Assembly (NCBI GenBank): GCA_036172665.1 | Contig: CM069870.1 | Span: forward strand, 68,634,212 to 68,698,211 | Direction: 5' to 3' | Source of the DNA: Prosopocoilus inquinatus | Taxonomy: Eukaryota > Arthropoda > Insecta > Coleoptera > Lucanidae | Length of the DNA: 64,000 nt | Shown here: positions 1 to 12,077 of the stretch, one piece after another | Layout: each line of letters starts with the position of its first letter | How positions within the stretch are numbered: position 1 is the first letter of the stretch | Notes under the pieces: generated by a model | Told to the model about the DNA's origin: nothing | The model's input: only the letters and a program-made list of their open reading frames with translations | Databases searched by the model: none | Translations under genes and position numbers: made by a program

Positions 1-1735
1 GCAGGCAACGAACGCATCAGGATAAAGAGGTAGTATTCGCGCTTCTTTCTCAATTCCCGGCGTGTCGAACGCAAGATTAATCAAAATTTGCATTTTCTAT
101 TGTGATACCCCCTGTATATAACAGAACTAACCGTGCAAAGTTCGTCCAAAAGCAAGTTTTAATCTCACCCGATGTGTACATGGAAAATGCCACTCAGTAC
201 TTCGCAAGGAAATGATTTGCATTTACATTTCATCGCAGGTTCAATTATTAGTTTTCATGAAACACTGAGTTTATGGGTGCGCTTGGCCTTTCAATAAATT
301 AACATTTGCGCCTGTTCCGGATTTTCTAATTGATCCAATCTGTAAAGCTCGGGCTGAGAATTAAGAATGCGATGTTTTCGCTGCGACACGCCCTGTATAT
401 AACGTACAGGATATTACAGAAGCGCAACGCCAATGTGTCACCCGGTGAATACGCGGGGGTAGGTAGAAGAAACCCTTTTTTATTTCGAAGAGAAATAAAT
501 AAATAAACGGGGAGCTCATTTCGTCAAACGTTCATGATTTCTCGTGGACGCCCCCTGTATATAACGTGCGAAAGTTCTTTCGTTCAGTGCGCGAACGCTT
601 CGCAAAATGTACCCGCGACGATTTAAAGCGACTCGAAAGAGAATTTTTTATTTTAAAGAAAGCCGAGACGTTTGTTTTATTGGGCTTCCTGCAAGTACTT
701 ATGGGACACCCTGTAGATGATTGCATGGATTGCATTTTCCTTCCTTCCTCCAAGCACCACCTGGCCTGGCCGCATGTCCCATCGCGTCGCGAATACCTAC
801 TGCAAAGAACATAAGTTTTCTTTTTTCTGCGATACACCCTGTATATCACGTACATAACCTCGCAAGGTATGATAGAAAACAAAAAGGGAAAACATGCAGG
901 GGGAGTTTTTCACTTGTGAACCGTTGACTTTAATGACTTGCAACGACAGTTCTTACTGAACACTCTGTATTTTAAATTAATCTTTCGAAATACACAGGGC
1001 GTTTAATAAGAACTACTCGATCTGTTTCATTGAATCTAGCCTTTCGATACTTCGTTGTTAGGAAAACGTAGGTATTTCGCGAGGAAAAAAAATTAGAATT
1101 CACTTCCAATATCTTTTGATGTATCACCCTGTATATAAAATATACGTACAATTGACAGCTGGTTTTATTCCTTCGATGCGTTAGCTCGCGCGAGAATAGA
1201 ATTTACGGGAGGTTGGTTGCATTTGGATAATTTTCTGCTAAACACCCTGTATATTATTTATACTAGACATATCCAGTGATTCGTCGTTGTTTTTTTTTCT
1301 TTTCAAAAAAGGAACGATGATGGTTTTCTCAGTTGCTTTTAGAATTATTGTAAAGCGCGACGCTTTCTCTCATCTTTTAAACCGACGCCATCTTTAAGCA
1401 CGTAAAGCAGCGCCATCTATGAGTTTGACGTGAAAGTTCTTATTCCTCTCTGATTTCTTTCTCATACGTTCTCTCGAGAGAGAGATACACAATTTGACAA
1501 AAAATTATGCAGTAGTTCGTTAGAAATTATACTGAATCATCATGTATATAAGTCTTCAAAGATTCACTCTGAATCACCCTGTATAAAGCTTGACAATTTA
1601 AGAAATAAAATTCCGAAATTGGTTTTTTTGTTTTTATCACGAAAGGGAATTCGAAAACGAAGCGAAGCTTTTAAAAGTGAACATGTCATTGAACACCCTC
1701 TACATGACGTGCATAATCTTTCAAGCGGCCTCTTA
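1..1735 (+). repeat. Degenerate array with recurring CACCCTGTATATA core
   Basis: The core CACCCTGTATATA, often followed by ACGTACATAA, recurs near 105, 384, 546, 706, 834, 950, 1123, 1242, 1533, 1574 and 1691; one copy near 990 looks inverted. Spacing is usually 115-170 bp with wider gaps, and the sequence between cores is barely alignable, so this is an old tandem family or clustered insertions of one short element. A related CCTGTATATA core sits in the 617/622-bp satellite further along. No gene is supported; the short frames at 532-927 are overlapping and unrecognisable. Confidence 0.65.
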
Positions 1736-1860
1736 AATCTGTCCTCTTAAATCTGTTTTCTCGTCTCGGAACGATTACTGGCTTGAAGCAGGCAAACCCC
1801 AAGCGCGCACATCGCCTCTATGATATACTCTGCAAACTCGGGTGGGTTTGCAGCAGGGAT
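1736..1860. other. Spacer between core array and MITE
   Basis: Unique-looking sequence with one small direct duplication (cctcttaaatctgt, twice around 1729-1757). Nothing else seen. Confidence 0.4.
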
Positions 1861-1976
1861 GTACAGCCGCGATCAAGCCAATCGACACCGATTGATAGTT
1901 CTGTAACCTTTACCACCAGTGTCATAAGGGCGCAGTTAGCTTACAGCGGTCTCGATTAGGTTGATCGCGACTGTAC
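1861..1976. mobile_element. 115-bp MITE, Tc1/mariner-like
   Basis: The left end (1861-1888, beginning gtacagccgcgatcaa) is the reverse complement of the right end (1949-1976) at 24 of 28 positions. Both termini begin with TA followed by CAG, consistent with a duplicated TA target and short inverted repeats starting CAG(C/T)CGCGATCAA. The 60-bp interior has no coding capacity, so this is a non-autonomous element. The superfamily is inferred from the TA target only. Confidence 0.8.
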
Positions 1977-2442
1977 TTACACGCATATTATAAAAGGTTG
2001 GGGTTAAGGTTTCGGTTTTAAATTTAAGCTGATTTCGGTTACGCTTTCAGTTAGGCGGTTTAGGTTAGAGTTTTTTAGGTCTTCAAGGAGTGCACACTTT
2101 AGAAAAGAAATGGAAGAGAAATAAATACATTATAATGAAATAATGGAAACAAGTGGTGTTTGTGCATTTCTCGTGAACCTGTGAGATTAGTGATTGCAAG
2201 ATTCATTTAAAACGGTTAAACAGGAAGTTAAGTGACTGGACGTGTCTTCTCCTAAAGTTCTAAATTGTATTTCGTTCCGACGAACTATTCGATGCAAACA
2301 GGTATGTTTAATCGTGCGTTAATTGACGTTATCTTACGTTGGATTCGTCTTTAAGTGCGGCCACTTTTAAGTGGAATTGCTTTTAATTGAAGCATATTTT
2401 AGGTTAAGGGTTCGTTTATTCAGATTTATTGAAGCCATTTCC
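1977..2442. other. Unique AT-rich spacer
   Basis: No open frame, repeat or RNA gene recognised. A few scattered ttaggtt words occur (around 2050-2070), too short to be a telomeric array. Confidence 0.4.
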
Positions 2443-2945
2443 TTCCTAATTAATTTTCACCGCGCTTTAACTGCTGAAGCACTCACGGACGAGTCGAAAT
2501 TTTCAGCGACGTATTTGTAAGTAGCTGAACGTACATCGGACTCTGATAGCGATGTGGATAGCAACCGCCATCTTGCAACGGGCCTTTAAAGCCAGTGACG
2601 GACCACTTTCTGCCTAATTAATTTTCCCCACGCTTTGATTGCTGACGGCGTTTCACGGACGAGTCGAATTTTTCAGCGACGATGTAGTAAGGTGCTATGT
2701 GTACACCGGACTCTGATAGCGACGCAGATAACAACCACCAACATCTACCAAGGGATCTTTAAAGCCGGTGACAGACTATTTCCTGCCTAAGTAATTTTCC
2801 CCGCGCTTCGACTGTTGACGGCGTTTCACGGACGAGTCGAGTTTTTCATCGACGAAGTAGTAACGAGCTATATGTACACCGCCCGGACTCTGATAGCGAC
2901 GCGGATAGCAACCGCCATCTTCCAACGGACGTTTAAAGCCGTTAA
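2443..2945 (+). repeat. Three tandem copies of a ~170-bp repeat
   Basis: Copies start at about 2445, 2613 and 2786 (steps of 168 and 173 bp). Each has the same order of words: cctaattaattttc, a cgctttg-type block, tcacggacgagtcgaa, ttcagcgacg, gactctgatagcgacg, gatagcaaccgcc and ctttaaagcc. Divergence among copies is moderate. The 71-residue frame across the third copy is not conserved in the other two, so it is not treated as coding. Confidence 0.9.
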
Positions 2946-5599
2946 CAGAACACCAGGCTACTCACAACCAGTAACGTATACTCCTTTTCCTAAATTCGTT
3001 CACTTATGCGCACATATTATTGGCACGTAGCAGTGCACGAATCAAGCAGAGTAGCAAACGTGACCAGCGTTAATTAGTTTAAATAAATCTTAAAGGCTGG
3101 TATTTGCATCTCCCATTAACTTACTTTTACAGAGACAATTCTTTCTGTAGAAATTAATCAACGGTTAAAATTAAATTAGAGAAGAAAAGACCCTGTCTAA
3201 ATATCATATCGCATTTTGAGACAGAAAGTCCAGCTGTTCGATCAGTACTGATCTTTCGCGTGAAATTCCTTAATGAACCTTTAAATTTAGTTAGTGACAC
3301 TGTAAGACATTTGTATTGTAGCTGTTGGCCTTCGCAGGGCCTCGCGATTTCCTTTTAAGCGATCAAGTTCATAGATATTTTCTATGTTGACTGTGTTGCA
3401 TTATTTGTCTAACCCTACGCTGAACGCACGAGTGTATGAAAATCTCCTGGGGGCTTAAGAAAACCAGTGCACGCTGTGGGGCCTTGGAAACCTGCTTTTT
3501 ATTTCCCTGTCGCCCTTAATTATATGTCATTTAATAATCCGCCCCGTCTTCATTCGAGTTAGCTTCGGAACAGCTGTTGAGAAAACAACGCGAATTTTCC
3601 ACCAGGTGACTTTAGGGTCCTAAAAGTTTCAAGCGGTAGCATGACATTCCCTTGACCTTGAACATCAACGTCGCTTAAAAATACATCTAAATAACTCTTT
3701 CACTTTTACTTTTAATTATTTTCCGAGCAAATTCTTCTCACTTTTCTACGAATAATTAATTCGTACAAATTATTATTAGATTTTTCGATTGTCACAGTCA
3801 ACAACCTTGTCTAAAGTGATTTCAATTTTGATTGTTTTTTTACTTATGTTTTCTTTTTAATTAAATTTAATTTTTTGGAATACTTCACTGCTTGATGGAG
3901 ATTTAAATATTTTTGTTTGTTTTTTTTAGTAATTTCCCTTATTAAATTTCTATTCATTTTTAACTCTGCCCGTGCCCGTTTGTCTTGTTTTGAAGTTTCC
4001 TTCTTTTTCCTTTAGTGTTCTTGTTATTCAAATTATTTTATTTCATTGACTCCTTGTACAGACAGTCGTCGTGAGCACCTTGAGGACGATGTTTGCGCGC
4101 AGGAGGTTCATTTTAGTTGCGCATGACTGTACATTTAACCTTTCGACATCCTCAGAAGTACTCTTGGATTCATGCGTTTTATTATCCCAGCAGCTTGCGA
4201 TTAATTTTAGTTTTCTATTTTCAATCAAATTCACTATAAAATAGTGACTCGAGGCTCCTGTTTCGACGAATTTTATTTTCTAATTTTGAAACAATGCATT
4301 TTTTTTCTACAGAATTTCGGGTTCTTACATTTGCAGAAGAATCTCTTGGACTAATAAACACTAGAATTTCGTTTTTTTTTTACATTGGTCCGCTCCTTGT
4401 CTGTTTCCGTGTTCGGATAGTCGTTCTTGTATTCGAATACAAGAAAAAAAATCATACAATAGCATGCAGGTTTGAACAGCTGAATTATTATTACTGTTGT
4501 AAAGTACATGATTTCATTACAGACAATTTTGTTTTAACAATCAGAAATAATTTAATAATGTATATTAGTAAAATGTCTAGATTATTCAAAATTCAACAAA
4601 TAAATCATAATTGAAGGTGAAATGTGAAAGAGAGAAGGGAAGAACGAAGAAATCTGTGTGTACACTTTTTAGAGCCTCTGTTAGATGCTTATCCTCGCTG
4701 ATCGTAAATATTTCTTGAGTACACCAAATTTAAATTAAAATAGAAGAAATATAACTGACTGATAGGAAATTTAGAACTTGGAAGAATTCAAGACGAATAA
4801 ATTAAGACGCGGTTTCACGATATCCCACAGCCGCCCCCCGGTATATAATCGATTACCTTATGTCACGTGCTGGACTTAAATCATCTGGAGATTCATTAAA
4901 TTAATCATCAATCATTGAAAGCGTTTTGTTTCTAAACTCGACGCGAATGTACGAACTAATTTCCAGTGATTTTTAACGAGGAAGTTTCACTTACGTGTTC
5001 CGTTTTGCGTTTACGATTTTATGTTCTAATTTGCAATAATTTAAGTGCACAGAAATCAGAATTCTTACAGAAACGCCCTTCGCCTTCTTCGACTGTTTTC
5101 AAATGCTGTGCTGAGAGATATGAGAATCCAGAACCGTGACGTCGCCGTCGTGTTCGGGGGATTACAGCTGGTTTATTTTAAGGGACAATAAATGTAGTCA
5201 CGAGAGAAGAAGAAGTCATAAAATTTAGTCGAAAATACAAATAGAAATAAGTTTCGTTCCATTAAAATGCCACCGCCCAGTTTAATTTCGAAAAAAATAT
5301 TTCCAAGAGGTATTTAAGATCAAGAATTTGGTATGACTAAGACTGCATTTATTTTAAAATTTATATTTAAATTAAGCTAAACGCGTGCGTAATACGAAAC
5401 AAAAAAATGCGTTAAATAAAAATGCTGCACTTAACTATTTTTTTATGTCGAGTATGTAAGAAGTCCTCCGGCAGGTTGAACAACATCCAACTGAAATCGA
5501 TAATCTCTTTAAGGATTTTGCCTTGGAACCCTCAAAGCCAACTCAACTCTCGGTACTACACAATAAACATTTCTCAAACGCTGTCTTAAAAAATTATTT
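2946..5599. other. Unique AT-rich DNA without recognised genes
   Basis: About 2.6 kb of AT-rich sequence with poly-T runs. Frames of 63-106 residues at 4043-4614 have low-complexity, hydrophobic or basic composition and no family motif. A CCCCGGTATATAATCG word near 4846 may be a stray relative of the core at 1-1.7 kb. No RNA gene or promoter could be supported. Confidence 0.4.
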
Positions 5600-6048
5600 A
5601 AAAAAAACGAATTATGTACTTTAGAAGTTCCCCTTCAAAACACACCAGGACGATCGCTTCGACTTCAAAAAGATAGAGTCTACCGCCTAATCTAGAGATC
5701 CACATAATTCACGAATTAATTTTATTCCGTTCGGTTTCGAAGGACGAATCAAAAATGATTTAGAAAATCGAATCATTTTAGAAGTCCCCGGGTTAAGAAA
5801 AAAAAAACAAAACAGGATAATCGTTAAACTCAATAAGAATTTATTCTACTCTACGTTTCGAAGGACGATTCAAAAATAAATCGAAAGAAGTCGAAACGTT
5901 TCAGAAGTCCTTTCGTCGAAACAAACCAGGCCGATTCTAAAACCAAGAAGAGCCAGTCCATCGCCTAATCTAGAAACGCACATAATCCACGAATTAATTT
6001 TTCTCAACTCCATGTTTCGAAGGACGATTCGAAATTTTATTAAGAAAT
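5600..6048 (+). repeat. Degenerate ~120-160-bp tandem repeat
   Basis: The words tttcgaaggacgattc (5737, 5858, 6017), agaagtcc (about 5625, 5775, 5905) and cacataat.cacgaattaat (about 5701, 5980) recur in the same order, giving roughly three diverged copies. No coding potential. Confidence 0.7.
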
Positions 6049-6998
6049 TTTAAAAATGTAACAAAAGGGTACTTGTATCTAAAGGCAAGTTGAAATCCGA
6101 AAATAAGTTGGCAGTACCGGAGGAATTACGAAAGAAAAACAAAAATAAAGAAAAACGAACAAAAATGAACGAACCCGTGTTCGCGTACCAAAAAAAAAGA
6201 AAGAGAAAAACTGACTTACCAAAACAATCCGCATAAAATACAGAAGCAACGACGGAAATCGGATCGGTGGGTTCAAAATAAAACTTACGGCTTAGGCTTG
6301 AAGTGAGCAAAACAAACATTTCAACCAGGTTCGCGTTCTCAAAAAAATTTGAGGTTAATAACTGCTATGGAAGCATCCACTAAAGTAGACGAAAGTAACC
6401 TTTGAAGGCGGTACCGAAATGCATACTAAATGAAGTAGTAACGAAACAGAGGGCGCACGAGCCAAAATTGGTAACCTTCTGCCGCTAAAAATGTAACAAA
6501 AGCTTACTTATGAAGGCACGTTGAAATCCGAAAATAAGTGACAGTATTGGAGGAATTATGGTCGGCTGAAGCAGATGACCCCCACAAAAAAAAAAAATAA
6601 AAATAAACGAGCCTGCGTTTGCGTAGAAAGAAAAGAGAAAAACTGACTTACCAAACAATCCGGAAGGAAAAGGATAGAGAGAAATCTCAACGCAAAATTA
6701 TGGAGTATGTAGGCTTGAAGTAATCAAAAGAAATACTTCTACCAGCTTCGTATTCTTTCAAGGCAATAGCGAATAATAGGGCAGATGAATGTGACTTTTC
6801 AAGGCAATAGAAATTAACATACCGAAGTAACGAAACAGGGAGAGCGCGAGTCAGAGCGGCCTCCTAGGAGATAACCTTCCAGCATTAAAAAAGTAACAAA
6901 AAGTTACTTGTAAAGGCCCATCGAAGAAATCACGGCCGACTGAAGCATACGGCCCCCAAAGAAAACTAAACAAAGATTATTTCGTAATATCTCAAAGA
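6049..6998 (+). repeat. Diverged ~400-440-bp tandem repeat
   Basis: A block beginning aaaatgtaacaaaag, then a ttgaaatccgaaaataag word and a ggaggaattatgg.cggctgaagca word, recurs at about 6052, 6489 and 6888. The last copy is rearranged. The small minus-strand frames here read through A/T runs and are not conserved between copies. Confidence 0.75.
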
Positions 6999-7690
6999 AT
7001 TCGTTGAAATGAGACTCATCACACGCTCAGTAAAATAAAGAGCATTGGCAGAATTTGATTGGAGTACTTAAAAAGGGGTCGATTCGGAAAAATTGCAAAT
7101 TTCATTAAAAAGACGGAAAATAACGATGGGCAGAGATGGATTTAAATCCACTGCGGGGGACCTGTAAAATTAAATCAGTTGGTAGTATCGGAGGAATCAT
7201 GACCGGCTGAAGCAGATGATCCTGGAAGAGAAATACTAAACAAAGATAATTTCGTAAATAGCTCAGCAAATCCGTTGAAATTAGGCTTGACACTCATTCG
7301 ATAACTTAATTATAATTAGCAGAATCTGATTCAAGTACTGAAAAAAAGAGAGACTGTTTCGGAAAAATTGAAAATTTCGTCAAAAAGACGGCAAATAACG
7401 ATGTGCAGAGACGGACTTAAGGCCAGTGCGTGGCCTGTAAAAATAAATCAGTTCACAGATTCATGATCCGCTGAAGCAAATGATCCTCGAAAACAAAAAT
7501 TATTTCGTAAATATCTCAGCGAATCCGTTGAAATGAAATTTAACACTCATGCAATAAAATAAGGATCATTAACAGAATCCGATTCAAGTGATCTATTCGG
7601 AAAAATTTAAAATTTTGTTTAGAAGACGGCAAACAAAGATGGGCAGATGCGAACTTACGGCCAGTGAGGGGGCCTGTAAGAATAAATTTC
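6999..7690 (+). repeat. Three tandem copies of a ~240-275-bp repeat
   Basis: The words tcggaaaaattgaaaatttc (7086, 7360, 7598), aagacggcaaataacgatg and ggcctgtaa..aataaat repeat in order with steps of about 274 and 238 bp. Homology to the preceding block (cggctgaagcagatgatcc) suggests one larger ancestral unit. Confidence 0.8.
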
Positions 7691-8080
7691 CGATTCTGAA
7701 AATTAAGTTGCGATTAAATAATACTATAATGAATCATAACGTGTACGAATCGACACGAGCAACGACGGGAGCATTTCCTGGAAAATTTTGCACGCGATGC
7801 AGCGCTCGTCCGCAGAAGAATGAGATCGAGTGGGCGAAAGCCGAAATATTACCCCTAATCGAGGATATTTTTGTATGCAAATGCAATCGCATTCCCCACT
7901 TACATAACAACCTGGAAGGGACAAAAAGAGGGCATAAAAATTGCGGGAGTGCACAAGAAAGTCGATTATTCCTAGTTCTTCCAGTTGCCTCTTGACCTAA
8001 TTACGCGTCGTGTCGAAAGACTTATTTTTTTATTGCAAAATTTTCCAACAATCAGTTATTATACTCACGAGTGATTGTTT
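7691..8080 (+). repeat. Outlying copy of the 445-bp family
   Basis: The block beginning aaaattaagttgcgattaaa and the later words ccccactta.ataacaa, aagaaagtcgat and tgcctcttgacctaatta align in order with the tandem copies at 22.8-24.1 kb. This places the family at two sites 15 kb apart. The 135-residue frame across 7588-7995 spans two repeat types and has no counterpart in the other copies, so it is not called as a gene. Confidence 0.75.
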
Positions 8081-8227
8081 TTTTTTCTGATAATCAGTTT
8101 ATTTATTTTTTTTAATACTTTGATTTAAACTCTGTGTCTCAACAACCTTGGTGAGTTGAAAGAATAATTCAATTTAGTTACTTTTTATTTTATTTTAACA
8201 CTTTAATTTTTGCTAACATTCAACTTT

Positions 8228-8385
8228 TTACACGTTAGCGAGGCGATCCGTTCGCAGAGATAAGCATTTTGGATTGACAAGGATTCCTGCTGGATAATTA
8301 TCTCTGGCACCCTTAAACATATTATCGTCGAAGATCGACCCACGACCCATATCTCCACTCCAGCTAGGGAATACTCTTTAACATA
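8228..8385 (+). repeat. Dispersed repeat, second copy near 49.2 kb
   Basis: Words acacgttagcgaggcgatcc, ttttggattgacaaggat, ttatctctggcacccttaaa and gtcgaagatcgacccacgac match 49206-49338 and then 50246-50275 in order. The second copy is interrupted by the hAT element there, so this copy shows the empty site. Identity of the repeat unknown; it is not recognisably rRNA, tRNA or snRNA. Confidence 0.85.
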
Positions 8386-10004
8386 TCCAATTCGCATTAT
8401 AGGCATTAATTTTAATAGCGTTTTCGATTCGTCACTTGCATCGGTTGCACTCAGAGAAATTGCATCTTGTTTTAACTTCGTGTAATAATAGGAGATGAAG
8501 ATACTCGGAGTAGCTTCTTGGTTCGTACTGCTCGGAGTTACTATGAAAGCTGTTAAATGTAGTTTTCAGTCGAATTCGTTTATGTTGCGCCTAAAAATCT
8601 TCGGAATATGACCAAGAAAAAATACACTTGATAAAGCAAAGTACTTCGTTAACTAAATTTTACGTTTTTTTTAATATATTTTTAAATTTAAAAATTCGGG
8701 CTTTCTATTGGAGATAGTCCCTTAATTAAAGTTTTCATTTTGAACTCCAAGACGAGCAAAAGATCAGACAGACAGAGAGTCAGAGAAAGGGGCAAAAATT
8801 CTGAAAATACAGGTAAAACGCCAATCCGTAGAAAACAAGTTGGGAAATCGATTGATTTCTGGCTTGTTTTACCAAATCACATGCCCTACGAACAAAGAAA
8901 TTGAAATCCAAATGTATACGGATTGTTTAAAAGAATTGGGGACAAAAGGGAATGAAAAGTGGTTTTCCAACCCCCGTCCGTACGGGCTTTAGACCGAAAC
9001 TGAGATGCACAGGGCACGACTCATCACAAGAAACACCGAAGTCGGGCTTACGACAGCAGCGATATTACGCCTAATTTATGCCTTCACTTAAGGACAATTC
9101 TTGCATAGCAAATGCAATACCCGATGTTCCCTACTTGCGTAGGAATCAAGAGAGAAGAAAGTACATAAAGAACTTCATAGGCTAGAGAAATGCGATCATT
9201 CTGGTGCAGTACCTGTTGATCTAATTACGTGTTTTTTTATTTTAAAAATTTTCAGTCACTTTCATCAATTTTAAATTAATTTCGCGAATGAAGATACAAC
9301 TCCACACGGTGTGTTTGTTTTCTTTTATAATCATAATTTAATCCTAACCGATTTATTTATTTTTTATTAATTTAATTTAAATTATGTTTCAAGAAATTTT
9401 TTAGCCAGGCTAACTTTAATAGCGTTTTCGATTCGTCACTTGCATCGGTTGCACTTAGAGAATTTGCATCTTGTTTAACTTTACGCAATAATAGGAGATG
9501 AAGATACTCGCAGTAGCTTCTTCTTTTGTAAAAGAAAACACTAAAAACTTCGGAATATGGCCAAAAAAAAATACATTTGATAATTTCTAGAGTAACTTCG
9601 AGCAGTCGTTTTTGTTCTTTTTTTATAAAGTATTTTGTAAACTAAATTTTACGTTTTTTTTTTAAATACATTGTTAAATTTAAAAATCCGCGCATTCTAT
9701 TTGAGATAGTCCCTTAATTAAAGTTTTCATTTTGAGTTCCAAGAAGAGCAAGAAACCAGACCGACAGAGCGAGAGAGAAAGGGGCAAAAATTTTGAAAAT
9801 CTAGGTAAAACGACAATCGAACAACTCTGCAGAAAATAAGTTGGGAAATCGATCGATTTCCGGCGTGTTTTACCAAATCAGACGCGCTACGAACAAAGAA
9901 ATTGAAATCCAAATATACTACGGATTGTTTAAAAAAATTGGAGACAAAAGGGGGTAAAAAGTGGATTTCTAACTTCAACCCTCGCCTGTCCGGACTTAAA
10001 GATT

Positions 10005-10745
10005 AAATTAAAATAGGTTTCTTGTTTTTTACTTAATTATTCTATTTCTTTTGCCTATTGTGTTACATGTAACTTTGCGCCTTTTTAAATTAATTACACT
10101 TACTCTAACACCTAACGCTTGTCACCCGACTATTATTTATCGTAACGACTATCCTACCTTGCGACGAGAAAGCAGCTTATCGTTCTGGTGACCCTACCGA
10201 CGCCTTTTGCTGCGTAGAGGATTTGCAGTATGCACTTAATTGATCCTGACTTTATAAAAATCTAATTTGTACTTATGTGAACTTTAATTCTAAAATGATT
10301 TGGTTCACTTTATTTCTCAACACCTATTTCTATAGTGGCAATTAATTTGGCCTCGGGGTGTTTCAAACAAAAACACAGTCAAGGGGCAAGAGAAACTCTT
10401 AATACAGCCTTGCTTTACACCTCTCGCTTTTTCACGTAAGAAACACGCGTTAAAAGTGTTTCTCTTTTGTCTTAATTACTCTATTTATTTTGCCTAATGT
10501 AACTGTGCCTTTTTATACTTACTGTAGCGCTTAAGAGCCGACTATTGTTAATTTTCCTGACGACTACCCCATCTTCCGACAACTAACCGGCAAGAAAGCA
10601 CTGTTTATCGTTCTGGTGACCCTACCGACGCCCTTTGCTGCGTAAGAGATTTGTAGTATGCACTTATTTGATCCTGACTTTACATAATACTAATTTGTGC
10701 TGGCTTGAACTTTGATTTTAGAATGATTTAATTTAATTTACTTTC
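10005..10745 (+). repeat. Two tandem 428-bp copies inside the ~1-kb family
   Basis: The word cgttctggtgaccctaccga occurs at 10181 and 10609. The flanks (cttaatta.tctattt, aagcccgactatt-like block, tagtatgcactta, gatcctgacttta) align over the whole step. Present only between the second and third copies of the larger repeat. Confidence 0.85.
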
Positions 10746-11230
10746 CTGTAATGGGGATGAAAAGTGGTTTTCCAACCCCCGTCCGTACGCACTTTCGACC
10801 GAAACTGAGACGCACAGGGCAAGACTCACTACAAGGAACAATGAAGCAACTGCGACAGCTGCAATATTACGCCTAATTTATGCACTCGATTAAGAACAAT
10901 TTTTGCATAGCAAATGCAACACCCGATGTTCCCCACTTGCGTAGCAATCAAGAGAGGGAGAGGAAAGTGCATAAAGAACTTCAACAGCAAGGGAAATGCG
11001 ATCACTCTGCAGTGCAGTAACTCTTGATCAAATCACGCGTTTTTTTATTACTTATATTTAAGTCATTTCAGCCAGTTTCATCTGTTTAAAATTAATTTCG
11101 CGAATGAAGATACAACTTCACACGGTGTGTTTGTTCTCTTTTATAATCGTAATTTAATCCTAACCGATTTATTTATTTTTTATTAATTTTCTTTTAATAT
11201 ATTGTTAAATTAAAAAATTCGGGCATTCTA

Positions 11231-11556
11231 ACGAGTGTTCAATAAAGAAAAACGGTCAAGTAGGCTGTAGCAGGCTTTTGTTGTCGGGAACGCATGCCGC
11301 GATTAACTTCATTTAAATTTCAACTTTGACAAGTTGACGGTTCAAAACTCGAAAGCTGCTTCTGCAATTTTTTTTTAATATTTATACTTAATATAAACAT
11401 TCGATAATAAAAGTTTCTTTTTGAAATGACTTCGTTGAGTTAAAGTGAGGTTAGAAATGCAAGTGACCTTCACGCTAGTCGTACGAAGAACCCTACGCTA
11501 GACGTTCAGAATAAATTCATGGCTATCTAGACCGCTTTTTTTAATTGAACACTCGT
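11231..11556. mobile_element. 326-bp mariner-type MITE with visible empty site
   Basis: The left terminus acgagtgttcaataaag and the reverse complement of the right terminus acgagtgttcaattaaa match closely for about 28 bp, ending in cggtc. TA flanks both ends (11229-11230 and 11557-11558). The uninterrupted sister copy near 9690 reads gcattctatttgagatag, while here it reads gcattcta plus the element plus tatttgagatag, so insertion and TA duplication are shown directly. The interior has no transposase frame. Confidence 0.92.
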
Positions 11557-12077
11557 TATTTGAGATAGTGGCTTAATTAAAGTTTTCATTTTGAACTCCA
11601 AGAAGAGCAAAAAACCAGAGAGAGAGAGAGAGACAGAAAGCAAAGGGCAAAAATTTTGAAAATAAATTGGGAAATCGATCGATTTCTGGCTGGTTTTACC
11701 AAACCAAACGCGCTACGAACAAAGAAATTGAAATCCAAATTTGTGCGGATTGTTTAAAAGAATTGAGGACAAAAGGGGATGAAAAGTGGTTTTCCAACCC
11801 CCATCCGTACGGGCTTTCGATCGAAATTAAGATGCACAGGGCACGACTCATCACAAGAAACAACGAAGTCGGGCTTACGATTATTATTAAGGACAATTTT
11901 TGCAACACCCGATGTTCCCCACTTGCGTAGCAATCAAAAGAGAAGAAAGTGCATAAAAAACTCCACTAGCAGGGGAAATGCGATCATTCTGGTGCAGTGT
12001 CTCTTGATCTAATTACGTGTTTTCTTTTCGAGAAAGTTTCCAGCCAGCGTTAGATGGTTAAACATCACTTATTAAAT

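Larger units (their letters stand above)
8410..12040 (+). repeat. ~1-kb repeat family, four diverged copies
   Basis: A block running from aatagcgttttcgattcg (8412, 9417), through cttaattaaagttttcattt (8718, 9711, 11573), a cgatttctggc.tgttttacc word, acgaacaaagaaattgaaat, gatgaaaagtggttttcc (8955, 10757, 11779) to atgttcccc.cttgcgtag (9126, 10925, 11911) recurs four times with internal losses. Spacing of the first two copies is about 1.0 kb. The tail after each copy (tttcgcgaatgaagatacaa) also occurs after the 445-bp family at 24.1 kb, linking the two families. Short frames at 9727-9978 and 11667-12012 fall inside the repeat and are not conserved. Confidence 0.85.

Noticed and set aside
2460..2900. 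Possible hammerhead ribozymes in the 170-bp tandem copies (ggacgagtcgaaa in each)
   Set aside because: The word looks like the second half of a hammerhead, and the first copy even has ctgaag before it. However, core position 9 and the stem II closing pair do not fit, and the stem III partner seen in copy 1 is lost in copies 2 and 3.
7588..7995. 135-residue open frame
   Set aside because: Spans the junction of two different repeat types and is absent from the sister copies.
8228..8385. rRNA or snRNA identity for the repeat shared with 49.2 kb
   Set aside because: Compared with remembered landmarks of 5S, 18S, 28S and U snRNAs without a convincing match.
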